Notes: generated by a model not told the origin, from the sequence alone. A stretch of 64,000 nt of DNA from Acanthosepion esculentum (GCA_964036315.1 OZ038478.1:147754683-147818682), one strand, 5' to 3'; positions 23,126-35,250 are shown, numbered from the stretch's first letter. Program-made: numbers and translations.

Positions 23126-23530
23126 ATGGTACAAGAGGATAATAGCATACAGAAAACAGCTTCATTCTGCCTACTCTATATGAAGGGATTATCGGAGAAA
23201 ATACAAATGATTTGTTGTCCATATAACATCAGGGCAACCTTCAAAAGTGGTTCAACACTTCTCAGACACCTCTTCCGAGTAAGCCCCTCGATAGAGGAGA
23301 ATATGACTAATTGTGTGTATCAGATGTAGCTGACCACATATGGCGAGAAAAGGGAGATCATCTCCCCCTGTGGGATGTGTTTGAAATCATAGACAAAGAA
23401 CATCACTTGAAAATACGAAACCTTAAGGAATCAGAACATATACTAGGCCACATAAATTTCCTGAGCCGACCGAGAATAGAAATGAATACAATGTGGGGAC
23501 TATTAAGTAAGACTAGAGAAAAGCAATGAA
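23126..23530 (+). pseudogene. Penelope connector and GIY-YIG endonuclease C-terminal part
   Basis: The first frame has PYNIRATFKSGSTLLRHLFR, typical of the region between RT and endonuclease. The second (23311-23529) has DHIWREKGDHLPLWDVFEII, then DKEHHLKIRNLKESEHILG and LSRPRIEMN, matching the conserved helices at the end of Penelope GIY-YIG domains. The GIY and YIG strands themselves are missing or destroyed at the junction near 23320. Confidence 0.85.
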
Positions 23531-23534
23531 TATC

Positions 23535-24160
23535 AACAAAAAATGCAATATAAGCTCTAGTAAAAAATACGGGCACCATATGAGTAGATCAAATTTTATG
23601 TATCCAAAAGAGTAACTACATGTAGATAGATTTTGAAAAACCCGGATCATTTGTATAAATGCAGCCGTCATTCCCATGTCAATAGCTTAAAGAAACTGTG
23701 TTTGAGGGAGAGTTTGGAGACATGTGAATTCATAAAATGTTCATATAAATGATTTTAATCATTTGGGCACTTGAGATTTTTAAACTTGTAGACTGAAAAA
23801 AAGAAAACTTTTACGATATCGCTCTATCAGTTGCTGTTGCGAGTTAGACAGAAAATTAGATGATAAGAATTTTGGGAGGTGGGGGCGGTGTACGCTAATA
23901 ATGATTTAGAGATAACAGCTGGTAAGAGAGGGTACGGATTCATAAATATCCCAAGGGTATTTTTGCGTAAGTGAATACAACAAAACCAACTGAAATTGAA
24001 ACTCGGCAATTTCGAGCCATCATACATTACACCACCCGCACATCCAAGCTTACAGCACCGGTTATTTCCAAGCGGTATATGTACTGAGACGAAACGACGT
24101 TACTTAACTTCGTACGGGAAGCGTCAAATGAGACGTGGTCGGATGTAAGACAATTCTCTC
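23535..24160. other. Unassigned intergenic sequence
   Basis: No motif recognised. It may include decayed 3' terminal sequence of the Penelope element at 22440-23530. Confidence 0.4.
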
Positions 24161-24164
24161 TCTC

Positions 24165-24316
<152 letters not shown>

Positions 24317-24395
24317 TTTCGGTCTTCCCTATCAATCTGTTTTTTTCAGTTCTGAAAAGAATCACAAAACGAAATATCTGATGTTATTTTTAGGA

Positions 24396-24398
<3 letters not shown>

Positions 24399-24468
<70 letters not shown>

Positions 24469-24473
24469 TGTGT
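24399..24473. repeat. (GT)n microsatellite
   Basis: GT run of about 75 bp with one TA interruption near its end. Confidence 0.95.
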
Positions 24474-24479
24474 TTGATT

Positions 24480-25085
24480 AGATGCATTTTCCTACTAGGA
24501 AATATTGTGCGTAAAATGTGTGTATGGGTCAATTGACACCGATATAGTAGTATTTTCTAAACAATAATAGGCAACAGAATAAGTTATGCATGTATGAATG
24601 GATTAGAGGATTGTCGGAGAGACAGACAGAATAATTTTTTATACTTGTTTCTGTGGCGTATTCAATTGAAATAACGATATTACGCATGAAATGAATATGT
24701 TTCATTTGGAAAAATTCGTTTCTTATTCTGTAAGTGTGTTCGCTTTGACGCTGAACTAAACAAGAGAACAACTCTATTTCACCAGACTTTAAAATGAATC
24801 TTCACTATTGTTCGACAAATATGCAGCTACACTGGATGTTGAAACATAATCCACACTCCACACATTTTTAACTTATTGTAAAAGCCTGATTACTTATCAG
24901 TAAAGATAAAGTCGCGAGTATTAAACCTCAAATGCAAATAGATTTGTTTTTCTACATTGATTTTTCACTAACGCAGTAATATGTCTATAATTTAAACACA
25001 CCCACATGTTACATTTTGGTTATAAATGCTGAAATAAATTTACTTTGTTACAATTATTCCGCGGTCTGGTGAAATCAACACGCTC
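24480..25085. other. Unassigned AT-rich sequence
   Basis: The minus-strand 80-codon frame at 24529-24771 shows no motif. The LINE at about 25090 begins just after this stretch. Confidence 0.4.
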
Positions 25086-25299
25086 CCCGCAACCTAATTG
25101 GATGAGGGTACTTGGGTTGTGCGGCGTCGCGTGAGTGCATTTTACGTTTATCATTATTGTACTTTATCCGTTTTTGTGCAGGATTTTGTGTTCCAGCTGT
25201 CTATTTGTTTGATTTTGTCGTCAGGGAAACTGCGAACCGCTATGGCATAGCACCAGGAAAAAGAGTCAATGACCACTCAACCATCGACAACGACATAGG

Positions 25300-26480
25300 C
25301 GGCTGAAAGGCCCCACAAAAAGGAGCGGATTATTACAAGAGCCTGAGTGAAGAGTATAGCTCCTACATCTCAAGCCATGAATTTTTGCCGGTACCTTCTG
25401 TGACGGAGGCAATAACTACGTGACTCATATCCCTGTTGACAGCCGACCTTAAAAAGCGAAAATGTATTGTTGCCAGCAGGGAAATGATGGAAGATGCCCT
25501 TAATGCCTCAAACATTGGTTGGCACGTAGATCGAATGCTATATAGGACATCCTACTGGAAACGGACGAGACTGCAAAGACTTTGGCTAGTTCCATAATCA
25601 CCACCAAGAACTTAAGACGTCAGACAGAGTACATGGGCATTCAGAAGATCAGAATTACCTAACATGGGGTGCCCATGTGCATTATTTATATCATGGAGGA
25701 TCATATCGGGTTAAGGAGTGGTTGAGGTGGTGGCCTCTATCAGAAGTAAGGCGGGCATTGCCCCAGTGATTATGAAATTTTAGTGACACTGACCCTTCCA
25801 AACTTTAACATTGTCCCCAACTTTACGGCGCCAGAAATACCTTTGTTGTCGTCGCGCCCCTCCTCCACTGCTGGGATTGTGGTGCCGCTGCTCAACTGGC
25901 AAATTTCTGTCCGGATAAAAATCCGGCAGCATAGCCTCAATCAACATTTGAACATCCCAGAGAGGAGGTACCGAAGAAGGCCGCCATTGGTCCTAGCAAA
26001 TGGACCGAGTAGGTGATGGAGTAAAAGCGGCAAATCCTCCAGCAGAAGGTAAGGAGCTGCAAAACAGCAGCAGTGACAACAGCATCATCAGCGATAATAA
26101 CAGCAGCAGCAGCAGCGACAACAACTGCAGCAACAAAAGAAGCTACAGCAACAAAAGCAGATGGAACAGCCCGAGCAGCAACAGCTGCCGGAGAAGCAAA
26201 CGGAGAAGGATTTCCCTCAACAGCAGCAACAGTCTGAACAGCAGCAGCAGCTTGATCAGCAGCAGTGGGACCTCTATAGAGGAAAGAGAAAATACCTCCA
26301 TCCCGATCCTCATCACTGAAAAGGAGCAGAGACGAAGAGGAAGAAGAATACATTACATACACCAAAAGGAAGAACAATGATGCGAAATGTAGGGCGGAGA
26401 ATGACGTGCCAAGATCCAATCCCGAACTACTTCGGCAGCAAGGAGTGACGATCATGAACAATCACGAGGTAAGACGAGAA
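25300..26480 (+). pseudogene. LINE ORF1: conserved domain, zinc-knuckle remnant, Gln-rich tail
   Basis: Around 25500-25720 the translation gives ASREMMEDALNASNIGWHV, then TLASSIITTKNLRRQTEYMG and IRIT.HGVP. The intact frame at 50753-51238 has the parallel wording LAGYILTTRTVLLQTEYMA and RVTVHGV. Near 25870 one frame reads LHCWDCGAAAQLANFCPDKN, a CCHC-type knuckle whose His is Gln. From about 26040 to 26300 the sequence is CAG/CAA-rich and encodes Gln runs in one frame and Ser/Asn in another. RNA binding is expected from the family and is inference here. Confidence 0.75.
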
Positions 26481-26682
26481 GCCTTAATCCCTTCCCTTCT
26501 AGGGCTCCGTCTTCTTCCTTCCAAAGGAAAGAAAAATATTTTCCCAGAGGGGAGAAGATCTGCTTTGTCAACTTGGAGGCCCTTGAGATGGACGTTTCTT
26601 CTCAGAGGAAGGCCCTCCTGAGGCCCCTATTCAAGTGCACCTCCATTGACGGGATGGTAACCTCAAGACCTGGCTCCATGTT

Positions 26683-28480
26683 ATGTATTTAGAGGATTAT
26701 CGGCCTATTACTCTGCTAAACACAGAGTTAAAGATATTGGTAAAGATCTTCACTGTCAGTTTGCAGTCAGTTGTCCCAAGCTTGATGAAACCCGAGGAGA
26801 CTTGTCCTAGGAGGGGACGAACAATTCAAAGCAACGTTTTTCTGGTTCACCCGATCATAGAGGTTGTAAAAGAAGACGTGGAAACCGCGCCTATGAATTT
26901 AGATCAGTCCAAGGCAATCGACGGTGTTAACAATCAGTACTGGCTGCGGTTCTACAGGCCGCCGGATATGAAATAGATTATTACAAGTGAATTAGCCTCT
27001 CGTATCGCTCGGCCAGTGCTGTGTTACAGGTGAAAGTAAAGCCGTCGAGCTTTTTGCGCGGTCTCGGTCGGTCGATATTACTTTATGCATTTGTGTTGAA
27101 TCACCGCTTTCGCCGGCTAAAGAACAGGGCGTGCAGTCCGGCCCTACACGGAATCGCTCTAACTGGAAGAGATCGAGCAAGTGTTTCAGCGTATGCCAAT
27201 GAAGTATCTATTTTCAAGGTCGTACGTAGCGACATTGAGGTAGGTTAGAAGGCGCTTGAGCGGTACGAGGTGACGGGTGTCAGAATTAACCGCTTCAAGT
27301 CATCCAGCTTGCGGTTACATGCCTGCGATGGGAGCGCACTTCCAGAGCCGTTTAGCATAACAAACGGACTCGTCTGCATTCTTGGAGTGTGGTTCGGACC
27401 CGGTCTCCAGTTGAAGAAGAATTGGTTTGAAGTACAAGTAGACTTGGCTTCAACAGCGGTTGTCCATAAAGGATAAAGCTCATGAGTGTGCTGCGTAAGT
27501 ATTTCCTATCATCATTTATGTATTGGCTGTACATTCTCTCTGGATGAACAGAAAGAAGGCGCTTGATCGAATGTTAGGTAGCCACTTGTGGGGTGGTCGC
27601 AAGCATCTGGTTTGCAAAGAGACTTGCTCAAAGTCCGTCTCATGGGGGGTGTTCTGGGAATCTCGCACTTGTGCACAAGTTTGGTGTTACTATGCCGTGC
27701 GTTGACGAAACACTCGATATTGGAGGGCTGTGTTAGGAACGCCTTACTTAGCATTACTATCACTCTCACTGCTCCTGAGGCTAAGCGCCATCGTAAGACT
27801 CAGAATCAATCGAGCTTCTTGCGAGTCGGGCGGCCTTAAAGGCTCTTCCTCAGTCCAGTGACCTTTCACGAATTCGTAGGCTATAGAATCGAAATCTAGT
27901 GGAGAGAGTCACGACGTAAGGAACTTTCTGGTCTTGGGCGCCAGTAACCCTGAGTTTTCGCTTATCTGACTATTGATTCATAACGTGTTACCTCTCAGTG
28001 ATGTAGCCTTCAGATGGTGTGGGATGGATTTGCTCGACAGTCATAGGTGTGACCTTGGCTTAGAAGAAACGGCTTCGCACGCCTTCTAACATTGTACTCA
28101 GGTGAGCCCTTTCTAAGATAATCTCGGCGAGTTGACAGCCCGTATCGCACTAGATCAGCGTTTGCCCATCGATCTCGCGTACCTGTGTGAAAATATGTCG
28201 CTCCCGTTTCACAACGTGAAACGGCTGGTGTTACTCACTTTGCTAGCCTTGGTATAAGATTAGTGGTATGGAATTCGCGAATGGAGGGAATCTTGCGATA
28301 TGAACTTTATCCTCATCAGGATCTGGTTGGATTCCTTGGGCATCAGCTCAGGATGAAGATGAGATCTGATGGAAAGCGTTTGATATCGACATATTTCAGC
28401 AAATATTGGGTATCGGTGGGGGGGCTGATTCGCTTGTACGGTGGTATCCTTGATATTCTCTTTTAAATCTACTTAAGTAC
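26683..28480 (+). pseudogene. LINE reverse transcriptase and C-terminal region (copy 1)
   Basis: The first frame reads DYRPITLLNTELKILVKIFT (fingers), then GRTIQSNVFLVHPIIEVVKE and NLDQSKAIDGVNNQYW (palm motif A, where Phe of KAFD is Ile). The catalytic box reads AYANEVSIFK at about 27195-27225, where YADD is expected, so both catalytic Asp are lost. Downstream are CILGVWFGPGLQL, LDRMLGSHLWGGRKHLV and, near 28310-28420, LVGFLGHQLRMKMRSDGKRL, matching the long C-terminal tail of this LINE group. Confidence 0.82.
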
Positions 28481-28484
28481 AACT

Positions 28485-29285
28485 GGGTGGTTTCATGTGA
28501 ACCCTCCTCAATCCTGTTTTCTTTGTCTTTGTGAATACGTGTTGTTCCCAGCCTGTTCCCGAAATTCACTTCTGTTATGATCCAGGTCGAGGTTCCAACC
28601 CTCCCCAGGTTATTTTTGCCACCTTTTTATCTCAGCTAGTTCAGCTTTTGATTTTCCCACTTCGTTATTTATTTATTATCCTTTCCAATTTATTAGTGCT
28701 ACTTGATTCTGTTTATCGGCAGAATACAGCAGAGACTCTTATTATTTTGAGGCGTGAACCGGTCTTATTTACATCTATTTTGCTTTAGTTTGAATATTTT
28801 GTTGCATTTTAGATTTATTCCTGGGGTACATCCCTTCCCCGATCATTCCATGTGTCATGAATTCTTATATATTTTTATAGGGAAACAATGAAAATAGGAA
28901 AATATCAGACATTGAATTTTTTTAATCTTTTGTTTTGTGATCCCCTGTGAATATGAGGGATTGCGGTATATGTAGGATTGAGGGGTGACTAACATGTACT
29001 TGTGGTGATTGAGTGTATTATTGTAATGAGTGAATGGGCCGTGATTGTGATTAACTAGGACTAGGAATGTCAGCGAAGACCAAACTTTCCCCACTTCCTT
29101 TTCGACCTTGCACCACAACTTTTGTAATATTACAGAAATAAATATCCATTCCCTTGTGACGTGAAATCAACAGATTCAATGCACTGTCGAATGTTAGACA
29201 TGTCTGAAATGGTTTCTGGAGGGGGAAAATTGTCTCGCACGAAACAGGGAATCACTTTTCCTAGTAGGACACCTAGCAACTGAGT
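28485..29285. other. Possible LINE 3' UTR and unassigned sequence
   Basis: T-rich sequence follows the LINE C-terminus on the plus strand. No poly(A) tail or target duplication was found, so the LINE end is not fixed. The 87-codon minus frame at 28855-29118 has no motif. Confidence 0.35.
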
Positions 29286-29289
29286 CAAT

Positions 29290-30450
29290 ATAATTTTTAC
29301 CTTTATCTTATATATAAAGTACAGTGTATGTGTGCCTGTTTGTGCTTGTGTGTCCCAAAACACCTCCTCTGCTCCCACTGGTCCGATTTCGATGATTCAT
29401 ACTTCATTCAAAAGCCCCTGAAAAGTTAGGAGCGTGGAATGATTTTCGTTGAGCTCAGATACAGTGTTGTCAGAGGTTAAAAATATATATTAATATATTA
29501 TACTTGCCATTACCTTTGCTTTCATGGTTCAAGGGGAATAAAGTTTATTTTCATTTTGTATCCAAAATTGCAACTAGCGTAACATTTTAAGCTGGCTAAA
29601 ATTTTAAGCTAGGTTAAACGCCGCCCTATCAGGCGACATTTAAGCTAGCTCTTGTAGATGAAGTTTGGCCCTCATCACCATAGCTAGGGAGGAGTAGATG
29701 TGATGGGCATCAGTAAATTATAGAAGAACTCAAAGTTGATCGCTGCATTTAAGGATTGAATTAATGTTTAAACTTACCTTTTAACAGTTCAACGATATTT
29801 TTTCCGCTGCCACTTAATTCAAAGACGATTTGTGTACGTAGATCCTTATTTTCCGTACAAACAATTATTTTTATTTCATGACTGACAGATCAGGTGACAA
29901 TGTATAAGATAAAATTAATATAGTGGGAAATTAGATTTAGTTATACAATCAACAGTTAAAGAAACATCACATCTAATTAAGTAAACCCTTTATTATAGAA
30001 TGTATAGGAATACATGCAAAATTTGGCATAAACTCCGCCACAAATTCTGATATTAAAAAAAAACAGTTCTACTTTAGAGTCATTTATAAACGTGAAGCTC
30101 ATTATTTGTATTATATTTTATCTACGTCTAAGCAATATCAAACTTCAGGTTTAACTAATTTGCATATTCATTTTTATTTCATTAGTTAACTGTCCTTCAT
30201 TGCTGTTCTTTTATTAGAGGATTGTTTTGATTTACATATTAAAAAAATCATTCTGTTTAGGAATATCGTCTTATATTGTGCAGAAAAGTATTTGAAATTT
30301 GCATTTTACTTGGCCTTCAAAAAAGTTGGCATCTATTTGTAAACTTTTCTTAACTATATGAAACTAATTCGTGAATGAAATATTCATTTAAAATTTTTGG
30401 TTGAAAGATTTCAAGTAGTTAATATATTTTACTGGGCGAAGCCTGCTAAT
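29290..30450. mobile_element. Possible non-autonomous Helitron-like element
   Basis: The left part has TATATATAAAGTACAGTGTA, then GTGTGCCTGTTTGTGCTTGT and CCAAAACACCTCCTCTG, followed by GGTCCGATTTCGATGATTC. This wording is common near the start of invertebrate Helitron-like repeats. Near 30432 the stretch ends TACTGGGCGAAGCCTGC, similar to the GGGCRA.GCC hairpin at their 3' end. No Rep/helicase was seen and there are no TIRs. Both boundaries are approximate. Confidence 0.35.
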
Positions 30451-30454
30451 GTAA

Positions 30455-31310
30455 AATAAAATAATAATTATGTACACATGAATACGACATTTTACCAGAA
30501 ACTTCGTCGCATTAGACCCAGATTTAAATTAACAATTTTTGACAATGTCAAATTTGAAGTCAAACTGAGTATCCTTGTAGGGTTCTCACCAAAACCTGGG
30601 TAGATATTACATTGTTTTAGACTGTAAGCTTCTTATTCCCGATAAATGTTTATATTACGTAAGCAAATACAGAAACACAGATTTTTATATGTCATTTTTT
30701 GCAAAATAAATGGCTTGTGTAGGCTGAGAATATCATCACTTGTCACATATTTTGACTGAATTTAAAGATTTGATCACTTAATAGCGGGGGTAAATATGCG
30801 TGTAATAAACCCTGATGCAGTCCCAGTTTTGCAGAAACAATTTTATCGATATCTGAGTAATTATAATATCTAATATTTATGCACATATCCCTATTATATA
30901 ATTTAATAACAAAATTGTGTTATTAAAGAAATGAATATTACCTGCTTTGTTAAATATTTGTATCCTTACAAACAACAAAGTTTTCATTCATAAGTGTATA
31001 TTTTAGTTAATCCAATTCCATTTGCCACTGAAATGAAAACAAATAATATATTAACATTAGAAAATATATTCACATGAGATATCACACATGGACAGTGAAA
31101 AGGAAATGTTTGCAATGTTGGAATTGAACTCGAATGAATCGGCAACAGGATTGATCATAACGAGTAGACATGATAATATAATTAATAAAGATAGTAATAA
31201 AGAAATGATATTGATTAAAATTAAGATTTCTGTTTTAAGTCAGATATTAACATTGTTATATCTTTGAGAATTCGAGATTTTGTTGCTTAGTGAGAGATTT
31301 ATATTTAATT
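30455..31310. other. Unassigned AT-rich sequence
   Basis: No open frame, repeat end or RNA signature recognised. Confidence 0.45.
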
Positions 31311-31323
31311 ATATTTAATAGTT

Positions 31324-31367
31324 CATATATATATATATATATATATATATAATCTCTCTCTCTCTCC

Positions 31368-31457
<90 letters not shown>
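31324..31457. repeat. (TA)n - (CT)n - (TA)n microsatellite
   Basis: Two TA runs, about 28 and 87 bp, flank a CTCTCTCT/CCCC tract near 31353-31370. Confidence 0.96.
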
Positions 31458-31460
<3 letters not shown>

Positions 31461-31589
31461 CACGTTCATCACAAGAAAGGCAGTAAAGCCAGTACGACAC
31501 AAATAGAAAAATTATTAAACAAGTTCAATAAAAACCTTAAAAATTAGTTATCCCTGTGCAAATAACATCTATAATGTAATAATAATAAT

Positions 31590-31985
31590 AATATAATTAA
31601 CAAATTTTGTGACAATAACCAACCAGATAGGAAAGACCCTTTTAATTGTAGAACCAAAAACAACTCTTCAGTTGTAGTTATATGCAAATCCGATAAAATT
31701 ATATGACAAGAAACCGTCTCCCATAAAAAAAATTTAAATAGTAATGAAGTATACATCGGAATTTCCGCTGGGACCTGGACGTAGAGGATCTACAGGCACA
31801 AGCATTCTTTCTCTGCCCCTTATCTAAAGCACCAGGCAAATCTTTCTAAATATTGCTTGGAATTAAAGAATAGACACTGCAACCCACAGATAGAATGGAT
31901 GATTATAGGTGAATTATAAACACCCAACAGCTTCAGAAATAGATGTAATTTGAGCCTAGAGGAAAAATTAAAATAAATATAAATA
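31590..31985 (+). pseudogene. YRDDG-type Penelope-like element, GIY-YIG end (copy P1)
   Basis: The plus strand gives CNCRTKNNSSVVV (a decayed Cys cluster), then NEVYIGISAGTW, RIYRHKHSFS, LSKYCLELKNRH, IEWMI and RNRCNLSLEEKL. These are the YIG strand and the following helices of a GIY-YIG nuclease with the WxI and CNLCLxEK features of this family. Only the 3' part is present. It carries stops (for example after EVYIGISAGTW). The same family lies inverted at 32705-34400 and again at 35340-36190. Confidence 0.8.
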
Positions 31986-32129
31986 TATGAGCTAGCTATT
32001 GAAACAAATGGATAAGATCATATTTAAATGTCAGCATAAATATAGATTTAAATTCGCTTATTTTTTAGAAAATTTGCATTCATACCATTATTTTGCATTA
32101 TTTATTGATGTCATATCCATTGATTTATG

Positions 32130-32530
<401 letters not shown>

Positions 32531-32689
32531 AGGTGTGCATTGAAATAGGAAAGAACACGTTAGGTAAATAATCCGGTGTTCCTTAATATTTAGCTTTATT
32601 TTCAAAAGGACAGTGCTCCATACAGAAGTAGAGCTTATATTATAATAATATTTTTAGTTTTTAAAAATATGATTCCTCCGCTTTCTTTT

Positions 32690-34400
32690 CTTTTTTTTTT
32701 TTTTTTATCTAATTTTAAAATTATTCTTAGTTGACCCTATGTATAATTTTTCAGTGTTAGGATTCTCTGTAGATGAGATGGTACATTGGTATACCACGGA
32801 TTTAGTAAGGCATCTATTTTCTAACGGGCAGTCATTAGGGTTTCTACAATCACATGATTTTTCATTTTTTCTGTCTAGTTGCAGTTTAGGAGTTTTATTG
32901 GCACTGTTTTGGCATGGGTGTTTTCCTAAGATTTTACTATTATGCCTTTTTATTATTCTTTCTAGGTTTTCAGTGCAGCTGTAACTTAACTTTAGGCTAT
33001 TCTTATTAAAGATTTGGCTTAGTTTGCTATTTTTGGGGAAGTGTTTACCTATTAAAGCTAGGAACTTATGGTCGAGTTTAGTGCTGACCATTTGGTTGAA
33101 CGGAGGTGTATACCATATGACATTTCTTTTCCTATTCTTCTTACTATTAGTGCTATTGTTTGTATAGCTTATGTCAGCGTTTCTGTATCCGCTATTTTTC
33201 AAGGCCGTGTTATAAAACTTACTATGTGCTTGGAATATTTCCTTATTTGCAGAGTTCATGCTTATTCTTTTCTCTACTGATGTGGGTATATGCTTAATTA
33301 TAGATGGGGGGTGGTTTGACTTAGGGTGTACATACAGGGGGTTGGTATTAGGTTTTCTGTAGGGTGTGTAATTTTTGTTTACTAAGTCTAGAGTTAAGTC
33401 GAGGAAGTTTACCCTTTTTAATTTGGTGTTTACTATAGTTTTTAGATCTATTTTTCCGAATTCACTATAAATTATCTTTCTAATCTTATCTGTTTTGAAA
33501 TTTGTGGAGCTCCTCACTACCATGAGCCCGTCGTCTCGGTACAGCCCGATGTCTTCAATGTCTAATTCTCTGTGCGCTGTTAAGTTGTACAGCATAAACA
33601 GCCCGACAAGGTCCGAAGATTCTGCAGAGTCCAGAGATCCCATGCTGATGTCAAAATTTTCAGCAGTGTTTTTAATCCACTCCTCCTCATTGTGGATGAG
33701 GACGGATTTCTTAGCATTGAGGATTATGTTCGTTTCTTCCTTGGTTAAGTCTGAGTATACTGCAGCAAACTCCAGGGCAGTAGTGAAGAGGTCTTTCGAT
33801 ATAGACTGGTAGTAATCCACTATATCGAACTGAATCAGGGTGCAATCCGGTTTGTTGTCGATGTTGGTAAACCAGTTGATGACCTCTTTGGTGTTAATCC
33901 AGAGTTTTAATCCGAGTCGTTTTTTAATTTGGTTGGTGATCCTTTCTAGGATTTTTTTGCTGATCTTTCCTATGTCGGGTCTAGTTGGGTTAATCATTCT
34001 GGTAGTGGAGTTTTCCTCAAAATCATGTTTATGGTCCTTAAGCGTTACGTAGCATTCTTTCTCTGCCAATTTACCAACTCTATCGCTTATTTTTAGTTTC
34101 TCAGTAATTATCTTACTTGTTCTATTGATACTGTCAACCATGTTGATATTGTTGTTATGGGCTTTTTTATAAGTCTTAGTTAAATCTTTTTTAATTAATT
34201 TGTTGTAGTCGTCAGCCTTCATCTTGTAGAAGTTGCCTGTTTTGTCAGACTTAACTAGTATTTTATCGCTGCTATATTTGCTATATAATGTTGAATTTGT
34301 TTTGTGACGGGGTGGACTCAAATTGTTGATAAAGGCCAACACAAAAAGTGAAGGGAGAAGAGAAAGTAGGACGAAAATTAAGCTCCCTTCACCCAGACCA
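32690..34400 (-). mobile_element. YRDDG-type Penelope-like element, 3'-truncated with A-tail (copy P2)
   Basis: The best preserved copy of the family. A long open frame (34342-32705) is followed within a few bases of its stop by an A-rich run on the minus strand (T-run at 32692-32706). The A-run begins right where the GIY-YIG domain is cut short. This looks like insertion of a prematurely polyadenylated transcript, though a simple internal T-tract cannot be excluded. Copies P1 and P3 lie on the opposite strand on either side. Confidence 0.75.
32705..34342 (-). CDS. Penelope-like RT with truncated GIY-YIG, 545-codon frame
   Basis: No stops over 545 codons. Motif A is QFDIVDYYQS (residues about 171-180), the catalytic box is LYRDDGLMVV (about 267-276) and FLDLTLDL follows at 313-320, so the RT acidic residues are intact. 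A Cys cluster, CDCRNPNDCPLENRC, lies at 497-511, followed by VVYQC (GIY-like strand) at 516-520 and LYIGSTKNNFKIR at 533-545, where the frame stops. The rest of the nuclease (helices with Arg and Glu) is missing. The first codon at 34342 is GTG rather than ATG and open sequence continues upstream, so the true N-terminus lies further up, probably across a frameshift. Family: PLE-like RT seen in many invertebrates (by motif). Confidence 0.85.
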   Translation of the reverse strand: MLAFINNLSPPRHKTNSTLYSKYSSDKILVKSDKTGNFYKMKADDYNKLIKKDLTKTYKKAHNNNINMVDSINRTSKIITEKLKISDRVGKLAEKECYVTLKDHKHDFEENSTTRMINPTRPDIGKISKKILERITNQIKKRLGLKLWINTKEVINWFTNIDNKPDCTLIQFDIVDYYQSISKDLFTTALEFAAVYSDLTKEETNIILNAKKSVLIHNEEEWIKNTAENFDISMGSLDSAESSDLVGLFMLYNLTAHRELDIEDIGLYRDDGLMVVRSSTNFKTDKIRKIIYSEFGKIDLKTIVNTKLKRVNFLDLTLDLVNKNYTPYRKPNTNPLYVHPKSNHPPSIIKHIPTSVEKRISMNSANKEIFQAHSKFYNTALKNSGYRNADISYTNNSTNSKKNRKRNVIWYTPPFNQMVSTKLDHKFLALIGKHFPKNSKLSQIFNKNSLKLSYSCTENLERIIKRHNSKILGKHPCQNSANKTPKLQLDRKNEKSCDCRNPNDCPLENRCLTKSVVYQCTISSTENPNTEKLYIGSTKNNFKIR

Positions 34401-35153
34401 CTGGTAACCCATCACAAATCAGCGGGAGATTTTATTATTTCGACCACAATAATCCTGAAAATTCTTTTCAGATCGTCGTTCACTTCCCAAATACCATTGA
34501 TAATTCTGTTTCGCTTGGATCGTATTATTTTTACATTGCTTACCAAAATTTCTCACAATGTTAATCCAACTCCCTGAAGTTTTGGTTTTGTAATTCAGAT
34601 GCATAAGCGATTTTTCTCAAAATTCCCAATGAAAAACGTTCTCAAAAGCCTTAGCATTATTTTCAATATTCTTTATTCTGATAGTAAAATTATCTGACAG
34701 GGATATGATTGGGAAACAAAATGTATATCAGAACGTGCTAACACTACCGCCTTTTCGGCATAAAAGATCTCCAAATCTATTACATTGTGGCTGAATTTAA
34801 ACACACGGAAATTCTTCTTCAACCTTCAGAATACTAAACATTTTACTTAATTTATTGAATTAATTCTTAATAGATATATACTCTATTCTCTATCTTTGTC
34901 CCAACAGTATTATTTAAATTATGAATGCAGATTTACATTTCCACTTTAATAAGATTTGTTAAAAACAACTAACAAGATACTACGAGTAAATCTTTATTCA
35001 ATTTTTCTTGTGTTCGTATAAATGGTTTCTTTTCTGGACCTAATGTGATTTAACATTGTCCATTTGTTCTGTATATACGAGCGTTTTCGTCTATTCTTTT
35101 AGTGTTTGTCAATAGTCTTTTTTTAGTTTTAATTGAATGGATAGATATTTCTT

Positions 35154-35154
<1 letters not shown>

Positions 35155-35215
<61 letters not shown>

Positions 35216-35250
35216 AAGAAGAAGAAGAAGAAGAAGAAGAAGAAGAAGAA
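35155..35250. repeat. (AAT)n(AAG)n microsatellite
   Basis: ATA repeats at about 35155-35185 pass into AAG repeats at about 35187-35250. It sits just upstream of copy P3. Confidence 0.95.

Larger units (their letters stand above)
22440..23530 (+). mobile_element. Penelope-like retroelement, degenerate
   Basis: A terminal-repeat-like segment (22440-22540) is followed on the plus strand by reverse transcriptase, connector and a C-terminal part of GIY-YIG type. The RT and C-terminal wording is that of the classical Penelope/Neptune/Coprina branch, distinct from the YRDDG family at 31.5-36.2 and 54.4-55.5 kb. Several stops and frameshifts show it is inactive. Downstream terminal repeats were not found. 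Confidence 0.85.
25090..28480 (+). mobile_element. Tx1/L1-like LINE, near full-length but decayed (copy 1)
   Basis: In order on the plus strand: an ORF1 N-terminal part, a zinc-knuckle-like motif, a long Gln/Ser-rich stretch, then RT palm blocks and a long C-terminal part ending near 28480. The style (RPITLLN, DQSKA.D.V, ANEV where ADDI/V is expected) suits the L1/Tx1 side of non-LTR elements. Frames change often, so it is inactive. A second, shorter copy lies at 52360-53900. The endonuclease region was not clearly identified and may be deleted around 26480-26680. Confidence 0.8.

Noticed and set aside
25937..26461. 174-codon minus frame, Ser/Ala/Val-rich
   Set aside because: It is the antisense reading of the CAG/CAA-rich LINE ORF1 tail.
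33495..33812. 105-codon plus frame
   Set aside because: Antisense shadow of the Penelope-like RT frame at 32705-34342.
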